A DNA stretch of 64,000 bases from Methylobacterium sp. 10 (GTDB lineage Bacteria; Pseudomonadota; Alphaproteobacteria; Rhizobiales; Beijerinckiaceae), in assembly GCF_000519085.1 (NCBI RefSeq), contig NZ_KI912577.1, positions 4,830,035 to 4,894,034 of the forward strand, given 5' to 3'. Made by a program: the position numbers and the translations under genes. Shown here piece by piece: positions 59,097-64,000 of this stretch (position 1 is its first letter; each line of letters begins with the position of its first letter). The notes under the pieces are model-generated. The model was given only the letters and a program-made list of their open reading frames with translations, did not search any database and was not told the DNA's origin.

Positions 59097-59306
59097 CCGG
59101 CCACCTCGCCGACTAGGGGCGTCAAGGCAGTGGGGCGCTCATCGGAGGGGATCCGTGACTCGGGCGCCATCGACGGAACCCCGCTGGTCGGTAGCCGGTC
59201 ACCGGCCGTCAACGACACCGCGCCCCATACTCGGACATGGTAGCGCCGCGGGCATCGTTCGATCCGAGGCTCAAGACCGGCTGCATCGGGAGCCCCGAGG
59301 AGATCG

Positions 59307-59495
59307 ATGGATCAATTGCTAAGACTGACGCTCCTTCTCAGTCGGTGGACCCGCCGTCGCTGGACGCGGACGGAAACCATTATCGCCTTGTCGGTCATTG
59401 CCTTCGCCCTCGTCATCGGAATTATCGAATGGGCCGGATACTGGCCGGATGCCCTGGTGGCCGAGAAGGTGCGCAGGGCCCCGATGAGGTTTTGA
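59307..59495 (+). CDS. Small membrane protein (62 aa)
   Basis: 62 residues from the ATG at 59307, with a strong GAGGAG upstream. A basic N-terminal segment (LSRWTRRRWTRT) is followed by one membrane helix (TIIALSVIAFALVIGIIEWAGYW) and a short cytoplasmic end. No family recognised. It is the only well-supported gene between attR and the GGDEF gene, apart from the 90-residue one. Confidence 0.6.
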   Translation: MDQLLRLTLLLSRWTRRRWTRTETIIALSVIAFALVIGIIEWAGYWPDALVAEKVRRAPMRF

Positions 59496-59869
59496 GGCGC
59501 CCGTCGGTCTCGATCTTCCTCCCGACCCCGTGGTAATGTTGACGATCGGCAATCAGGTCGGCCGCCCGCGGATATCCGTGGGTTCGAGATTGTCGCCGAA
59601 TACCCAGGCTGAGACCTTGAGTGGCGTCTCGTTGGGGGCGTCGAGGAACAGGTAGCACAAGCGAATGATCCTGATCCGGCTCGTGTGTGCAAAGCAGATA
59701 TTCAGTCTTCGTGTGTATGATGCGTGACGGTCAGAGGCCGGCCAAACGGTTCGTGCCGAATCGTGGCAATGTCATCTGGCGTGCCGATCTGATGGTGACC
59801 CGCCAGAGTATGCGAAAGCTCAGGCCACGGACGGGCGATCCGGGTACGGCCTGACGTCGCCCACGCCGG
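59496..59869. other. 374-bp stretch without a clear gene
   Basis: On the minus strand a frame ending at 59553 reads RLCYLFLDAPNETPLKVSAW, then VFGDNLEPTDIRGRPT, which looks protein-like, but it has no start codon or ribosome site. It may be the remnant of a lost gene. Nothing else is supported. Confidence 0.4.
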
Positions 59870-61138
59870 TCATGCCGCGTGCTCGGTCATCCGGCGCGAA
59901 CTCACCAGCGGGATCACGGCTTGGGCTTCCACCCGGTTCCGGCCCGTCTTCTTCGCGGCATAGAGCGCCGCGTCGGCGGCACGGAGCAGTTGCGGCGCGG
60001 TGAGGCCCACATGCCGTGTGGCGCCGTGGGCTGCGGTCACGCCGATGCTCACGGTGACGACACCGCCATCCGGCAGGCCGGGATGGGGAATCGCGAGGTC
60101 CATCACCGCCAGCCGCAGGCTTTCCCCCACATCGAAGATCGTCTCGGCCGTGGCTCTAGGAACGAAGGCGGCGAATTCCTCGCCGCCGTAGCGGCAGACC
60201 AAGCCGCCCCATCGGGCGAGATCCCGTTTCAGGGTTTCGGCGACGCTCACCAGGCAGCCATCGCCCTCCGCATGGCCGGCCGTGTCGTTGAGACGCTTAA
60301 AATGGTCGATATCGACGAGGAGCACGCCGAACCATTCGTGTCGGGTCGCGGCAAGCTCCCACTGTTCGTCCAGTTGCTCGGTGAAGAGCCGGCGGTTCGC
60401 GGCACCCGTGAGGGGGTCGGTCTCCGAAAGGATCGTGAGGCGGGCGCAGGCCCGGGCCAGTTCGTCCGCCTGTTCCCTCTCCCGCAGACCGAGGAGGAAG
60501 CTCTTCTTCCGGTCCCATTCGCGCGAATAGGCGAGCTTGATCGGTACCAGGATGAGCGCCGCCACGAGGAGGGGCACGCCCGTATGCCCTTCCGGTCCGA
60601 ACCCGGACATGAAGACGAAGCCGACATAAAGCAGAAATGCCGATCCGCAGAACCACAGGCTGAACCGGAACGACAGGGGAGAGATCATCCCCACGACGAG
60701 GGGAACGATGGCGGCGAGGATGAGGTAGGTGTCGGCGTGCTCCTGCGGCACGATTCTGGCGCTGTTGAGGACGATCGCCATGTCCGCGAGGGACGTGATC
60801 GTCGCGGCCGCCCCCTGCCGCCGCAGGGAGGGCCGCCCGCGCAGGGCCATGATCCAACCCAGCGTGAGGGGAATGAAGACACCCACCGTCAACCCGGCAG
60901 GCACCGCGATCGCATCGCGTCCGAACAGATCGAGGTCGATCTTCAACGAGATGATATTGAAAAGGACAAAGACCAGCAGCCACGACTGCATGTACAGACC
61001 ACGCGGAGGCACGTCCTCGGCATGGTATTGAGCTTCCAGGTTGTGCGGCAGGCGAAGGCGATGCCAGGGTCGGCTCAATCCGACCTCGATGGACGAGGGC
61101 ATCAGCTCACGACGCTCCGGCACGGTTAGTTCAACCAC
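59870..61138 (-). CDS. GGDEF-domain diguanylate cyclase with membrane sensor
   Basis: 422 residues as read from a GTG at 61138; an ATG at 61102 (410 residues) is an alternative. N-terminal region with five or six membrane helices (SWLLVFVLFNIISLKIDLDLFG, LTVGVFIPLTLGWIMALRG, YLILAAIVPLVVGMIS), then a GGDEF domain with DPLTGAANRRLF, VDIDHFKRLND and the catalytic RYGGEEFAAF (GGEEF). It makes cyclic-di-GMP from two GTP, controlling biofilm and motility. The I-site RxxD is not evident. No EAL domain. Confidence 0.93.
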   Translation of the reverse strand: MVELTVPERRELMPSSIEVGLSRPWHRLRLPHNLEAQYHAEDVPPRGLYMQSWLLVFVLFNIISLKIDLDLFGRDAIAVPAGLTVGVFIPLTLGWIMALRGRPSLRRQGAAATITSLADMAIVLNSARIVPQEHADTYLILAAIVPLVVGMISPLSFRFSLWFCGSAFLLYVGFVFMSGFGPEGHTGVPLLVAALILVPIKLAYSREWDRKKSFLLGLREREQADELARACARLTILSETDPLTGAANRRLFTEQLDEQWELAATRHEWFGVLLVDIDHFKRLNDTAGHAEGDGCLVSVAETLKRDLARWGGLVCRYGGEEFAAFVPRATAETIFDVGESLRLAVMDLAIPHPGLPDGGVVTVSIGVTAAHGATRHVGLTAPQLLRAADAALYAAKKTGRNRVEAQAVIPLVSSRRMTEHAA

Positions 61139-61743
61139 CTTATTGCATCATAAAATGAGCGCACCGTAAACGCAAAGGCCGCCACCACTCCGCTGGGTTT
61201 GCCGCTTCGGTGGCGCCTCGACGACGTGCGCGCCGACCGGCAAGACGCATCAGTCGGAGCCGGGGCTGCTTGCAAAGCCGGCCCAGGCGAAGAGAGCGAC
61301 GGACCGTTTGATGCCGTGACCCTGCTTCGGCAAACTTGGCGAAGGGCCGGTTTTCAGGGGGACAGGCCTACCAGATGACCACCAAACCGGCCGCAGGCCA
61401 GACGGCATCGCACAGCGCTCCGTCGTGACGCGGCAGAGGTGGAGCTTCAGGCTGCTCTGATGCGAGATAGGGTCGAGGAGGCCCTGCGTCAGGCGGTTGA
61501 CGGAGGCGGCCGGGTGATGCGGCTGGGTCTTGTCCCAGGCGATCTGTACGAAAACGGCTTCCGGACGAACGCCGCTGGTGATCCAGGCACGCGCCTCGAT
61601 ATCGACCTTCCGGCGATCGCATCCTGATCACCGCCTCGTGGCCAGTGCTGCAGCGAGGTACGGTTCGCATGGCCGACAGAAGTCACGTCGCTCATGCAAG
61701 TTGAATCAATGAAGACCTTTGCCCACCCCTCACAAGCGCTCCC
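61139..61743. other. 605-bp gene-poor region with a decayed oxidoreductase fragment
   Basis: The region between the GGDEF and NUDIX genes holds no intact gene; the pseudogene at about 61395-61665 is the only recognisable coding relic. Confidence 0.6.
61395..61665 (-). pseudogene. C-terminal fragment of a molybdopterin oxidoreductase
   Basis: On the minus strand from 61618 downwards the frame reads KVDIEARAWITSGVRPEAVF, then VQIAWDKTQPHH, PAASVNRLTQGLLDPISHQS and SLKLHLCRV. This is the C-terminal molybdopterin-dinucleotide-binding domain of the nitrate reductase/formate dehydrogenase family (compare a generic ...ANxLTxxxLDPxSxQPExKxCAVRV). There is no start codon in this frame, and upstream sequence in a shifted frame (RMRSPEG) suggests a frameshift. 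The rest of the gene is missing. It is a relic of a lost Mo enzyme, or a fragment brought in by recombination. Confidence 0.6.
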
Positions 61744-62316
61744 CTACGCCCCCGCAAACAACTCCGGCCGGCGCAGCCGCAACGCGAAGACGAGCACCAG
61801 GGTCTTCATGTCGGTGATCTCGCCCCGGTCACTCATGGCGGCGAGGGTGGCGAGGGGGATCTCGTGAACGGTGATGGCCTCATGCTCGTCGGCGAGCCCG
61901 CCGCCGGGGCCGGAACGGTCGGCGGCGGTATAGGACCCGAGGAACAGGTCCATCTGTTCGGTGGAGATGCCGGGCATGGACCACCCGGTCGTCAGACGTT
62001 CGAGGGGGCCGAGGCGGACGCCGGTCTCCTCGAACGCCTCGCGGCGGGCGCCGTCCTCGGGCTCGGATTCGTCGAGGAGCCCGGCCGGGACTTCTAGGAG
62101 CGACAGGGTGCCTGCGGCAAAGAAGGTGGGCGGCCGGAACTGCTCCACCAAAAGGGCCACGCGGCGCTCGGGGTCGTAGGGCAGCACCCCGACCGCACGG
62201 CCGTGATCCTCGATCTCACGGGTCAGGCGCGTGCCGTCCGGCATCGTGACCTCGGCCACGAGAAAGCGGCTCCAGCCATCGTGCAGGATGCGGGTGCCAC
62301 GGATCACCGGCGCCAT
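61744..62316 (-). CDS. NUDIX hydrolase (ADP-ribose/sugar-nucleotide pyrophosphatase-like)
   Basis: 190 residues. The Nudix box is clean: G-x5-E-x7-R-E-x2-E-E-x-G in GLLDESEPEDGARREAFEETGV. The preceding VGVLPYDPERRVALLVEQFRPP and LLEVPAGLLDE are typical of the ADPRase/NudK branch. It hydrolyses nucleoside diphosphates linked to another moiety, using Mg2+. The start is the ATG at 62316. No operon partner; tusA lies 110 bp upstream on the same strand. Confidence 0.92.
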   Translation of the reverse strand: MAPVIRGTRILHDGWSRFLVAEVTMPDGTRLTREIEDHGRAVGVLPYDPERRVALLVEQFRPPTFFAAGTLSLLEVPAGLLDESEPEDGARREAFEETGVRLGPLERLTTGWSMPGISTEQMDLFLGSYTAADRSGPGGGLADEHEAITVHEIPLATLAAMSDRGEITDMKTLVLVFALRLRRPELFAGA

Positions 62317-62426
62317 CGATTCGTTCCCGTCTTCCGGCCGCGGGCGGTCGCGCGGCCTTCTTCGGGATCACCTAACCGCGAGTTGCCGCATCAATGAGGC
62401 GAAGACGGTGCGGAATGAACGAGTTT

Positions 62427-62663
62427 TCAGGCGCTGCCCTTCTCGATGGTGAAGCTGAAGACGCCGTCGTCCCGGCCCTGACCGACGAGGCGATCACCCT
62501 CCTGGGTGACGAGGTGGGGGATGTCGATCACCGAGACCGGATCGGTGCAGAGGACGGTCAGCAGCGCCCCCGGTTCCAGGCCGCGCATGGCCTTGCGGGT
62601 GCGCAGCACCGGCAGGGGGCATTTCAGGCCGCTGAGATCGAGGACGGGAGGCGCGTCTTTCAT
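62427..62663 (-). CDS. tusA: TusA-family sulfurtransferase
   Basis: 78 residues. The single domain has the signature CPLPVLRTRKAMRGLEPG (C-P-x-P with the sulfur-accepting Cys) and VLCTDPVSVIDIPHLVTQEG. TusA proteins pass persulfide sulfur to tRNA 2-thiouridine synthesis, molybdenum cofactor or other sulfur trafficking. Fits a housekeeping role. The start is the ATG at 62663. A strong terminator lies between it and the upstream Gly/Tyr-rich gene, so it has its own promoter. Confidence 0.94.
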   Translation of the reverse strand: MKDAPPVLDLSGLKCPLPVLRTRKAMRGLEPGALLTVLCTDPVSVIDIPHLVTQEGDRLVGQGRDDGVFSFTIEKGSA

Positions 62664-62680
62664 GTCTGCCCCGCGATACG

Positions 62681-62716
62681 AAAAGCCCCGCCCGAGGCTG
62701 GAGCCTGGGGCGGGGC
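62681..62716 (-). terminator. Rho-independent terminator of the Gly/Tyr-rich gene
   Basis: GCCCCGCCC...GGGCGGGGC with an inner AGGCT / AGCCT stem, 62685-62716, gives one long hairpin; on the minus strand it is followed by TTTT (62684-62681). It lies 32 bp past the stop of the 136-codon gene. Confidence 0.9.
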
Positions 62717-62747
62717 CTGAGCCGGAGACGAGGCTCTGTGGATGATG

Positions 62748-63158
62748 TCAGTAACCGTAGGCGGGATAGCCGTAGGCCGGGGCGTAACCATAGGCGGGTG
62801 CGTAGCCATAGGCTGGGGCATACCCGTAGGCGGGTGCGTAGCCGCCGTCGTAATAGCCGTAACGGGGAGCCTGGCTCGCCGCGATGGCGCCGCCGATGAT
62901 GCCCAGAGCGGCGCCTGCCGCGAGCGCTCCACCGATACCGGGACCACGGCGATAGCCGCCGCCGTAATAGCCGCGGCGATAGCCGTAGCCGCCGCCGTAG
63001 TAACGACCGTAACGCACGGTCTCCACCGCCGAACCGCTGCCGGCGACCTGCGCCGAGGTCAGCGCGGGCATCGGGGCGGCCTGTGCGCCGGAGAGAGGAG
63101 CTGCCGCCAGACCGACGGCGGTCGAACCGGCAAGGACCAGGGACATGATGCGCGACAT
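62748..63158 (-). CDS. Secreted Gly/Tyr-rich repeat protein
   Basis: 136 residues. The signal peptide (MSRIMSLVLAGSTAVGLAAAPLSGAQA) leads to a short Gly/Tyr/Arg-rich segment (RYYGGGYGYRRGYYGGGYRRG), one hydrophobic glycine-rich stretch (GIGGALAAGAALGIIGGAIAA) and a C-terminal run of YGYAPA repeats encoded by 18-bp units (about 62760-62850). The layout is that of rhizobial small Gly-Tyr-rich envelope proteins, of unknown function, perhaps surface or stress related. The start is the ATG at 63158; the one at 63146 would also do. Confidence 0.8.
   Translation of the reverse strand: MSRIMSLVLAGSTAVGLAAAPLSGAQAAPMPALTSAQVAGSGSAVETVRYGRYYGGGYGYRRGYYGGGYRRGPGIGGALAAGAALGIIGGAIAASQAPRYGYYDGGYAPAYGYAPAYGYAPAYGYAPAYGYPAYGY
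62760..62850 (-). repeat. 18-bp tandem repeats encoding YGYAPA
   Basis: Units such as GCGTAACCATAGGCGGGT, GCGTAGCCATAGGCTGGG and GCATACCCGTAGGCGGGT follow each other exactly, each encoding six residues. Copy number can change without breaking the frame. Confidence 0.85.
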
Positions 63159-63310
63159 GCGTGCGATCTCCTAAATCGAGTGAACCTGATCCGTAAAAAC
63201 ACCATCTCCGATGAACCGTTCCGGAACAGACGAGGCACTATCGACCGGACGTGTGCCCCGGCACAATTGTCGTGACGGGAGGACATGGTTTCATAGTCAA
63301 TAGCGTCTCT

Positions 63311-64000
63311 TCAGAACACGCATTCGGTGAAGGCCGGCTCCACCGATCGGCGCCAGGAACCCTCGTAATCGGTGAGCCTGTCCTCCGCCCGCGAGCGACC
63401 ACTGGCGACGATGGCTTCGAGCGGTTGCAGATGATGCGTCTCGTCGCGCCCCTGCTCATCGCGGCGCCCGCGTGCTTCGAGACCCTTGCGGGCGATGGCC
63501 AAGGCTTCCGCCGCCACGGTTCCGAGACTGCGGCCCGCGATCGGCGTGGCGAGGCCGAGGCGTGGGACCATGGCGCGCAGGCATTCCCGCTCGGAGGCGC
63601 TCCAGGCCTTGGCGATGTCCCAGGCGGCCGCGAGCCCGGCCTCATCGTAGAGAAGGCCGACCCAGAAGGCCGCCTGCGCGACGATCATGTCCGCGCCGCC
63701 CACATCCGAACCGCGCATCTCGATGTAGCGCTTCAGCCTCACCTCGGGGAAAGCGGTGGAGGCGTGGTTCGCCCAGTCGGACATCGTCGCCCGCTCGCCG
63801 GGAAGGGCCGCGAGGCGCCCGTCCATGAGGTCGCGGAACGAGGCGCCGCTGACGTCGTGATAGGTCTCGCCGCGCTTGACGAAATACATCGGCATATCGA
63901 GCAGCCAGTCGACATAGGCCTCGTAGCCGAACCCGGCCTCGAAGGCGCGGGGCAGCATGCCGGTCCGGTCGGCGTCGGTGTCGCGCCAGATCTCGGAGCG
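63311..64000 (-). CDS. gshA: Glutamate-cysteine ligase (plant-type), 5' end beyond window
   Basis: 230 codons of the C-terminal half are visible; the family has about 455 residues, so about half is to the right of base 64000. Clear class-II GshA motifs are WRDTDADRTGMLP, MYFVKRGETYHDVSGASFRDLMDG, PEVRLKRYIEMRGSD and the C-terminal region LTDYEGSWRRSVEPAFTECVF. It makes gamma-glutamylcysteine, the first step of glutathione synthesis, important for formaldehyde oxidation in many methylotrophs. No operon partner is visible. Confidence 0.96.
   Translation of the reverse strand, partial: RSEIWRDTDADRTGMLPRAFEAGFGYEAYVDWLLDMPMYFVKRGETYHDVSGASFRDLMDGRLAALPGERATMSDWANHASTAFPEVRLKRYIEMRGSDVGGADMIVAQAAFWVGLLYDEAGLAAAWDIAKAWSASERECLRAMVPRLGLATPIAGRSLGTVAAEALAIARKGLEARGRRDEQGRDETHHLQPLEAIVASGRSRAEDRLTDYEGSWRRSVEPAFTECVF

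Overview
The window looks like chromosome of a high-GC alphaproteobacterium of the Hyphomicrobiales, most like Methylobacterium/Methylorubrum. That is an inference from gene content: alphaproteobacterial SspB, plant-type GshA, GlcE/GlcF, DUF4169, DUF2336 and DUF971 genes, an Irr-like box, CIRCE-controlled groESL and dense G+C-rich coding. No rRNA gene is present to fix the taxonomy.

Left chromosomal arm (1-39411). It opens with a truncated old-yellow-enzyme gene and a CitE-like CoA-ester lyase. A ferrous iron uptake operon follows (ftrA, ftrB, ftrD, ftrC, then csaA), read leftwards from a promoter carrying an Irr/ICE-like dyad. Next come a DUF2336 gene, a GT2 glycosyltransferase, a MATE exporter, a DUF971 protein, moaA, a beta-hydroxyacid dehydrogenase, miaA, serB and a coiled-coil gene built of 33-bp repeats. 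The membrane quality-control cluster hflK-hflC-degP is followed by thyA-folA, a CPBP protease, sspB, a cytochrome P450 and fumC. Then come two small DNA-binding-type genes, glcE/glcF without glcD, a flippase, corA, groES-groEL (CIRCE plus RpoH-like promoter, strong terminator), an SbmA-type ABC transporter, lrgA-lrgB and terB.

Integrated element (39443-58577). A tRNA-Thr(CGT) gene is followed by about 19.1 kb of visibly less GC-rich DNA bounded by an exact 45-bp direct repeat of the tRNA 3' half (39443-39487 and 58533-58577). At its far end are a tyrosine integrase and an AlpA-like protein overlapping by ATGA. The element also carries a serine recombinase with res-like dyads just upstream, a Rep-like winged-helix protein with four iteron-like repeats inside its gene, a second small winged-helix protein and a complete type I restriction-modification operon (hsdM-hsdS-hsdR). 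A single 1338-residue phage tape-measure-like protein has two C-terminal cell-wall hydrolase-like domains. Several small orphan genes complete it. No capsid, terminase, portal, other tail, relaxase or type IV secretion gene is visible. The best working idea is a phage-satellite-like or phage-derived defence element, not a complete prophage or ICE.

Right arm (58578-64000). After a gene-poor stretch with a small membrane protein and a decayed C-terminal fragment of a molybdopterin oxidoreductase, ordinary chromosome resumes: a GGDEF diguanylate cyclase, a NUDIX hydrolase, TusA, a Gly/Tyr-rich repeat protein and the 3' part of gshA, cut by the window end.

Start codons were rechecked against the sequence. 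Several genes use GTG or TTG (glycosyltransferase, miaA, CPBP protease, glcF, ABC transporter, hsdM, hsdS, the 370-residue island gene), and for degP an internal ATG with a good Shine-Dalgarno is preferred.
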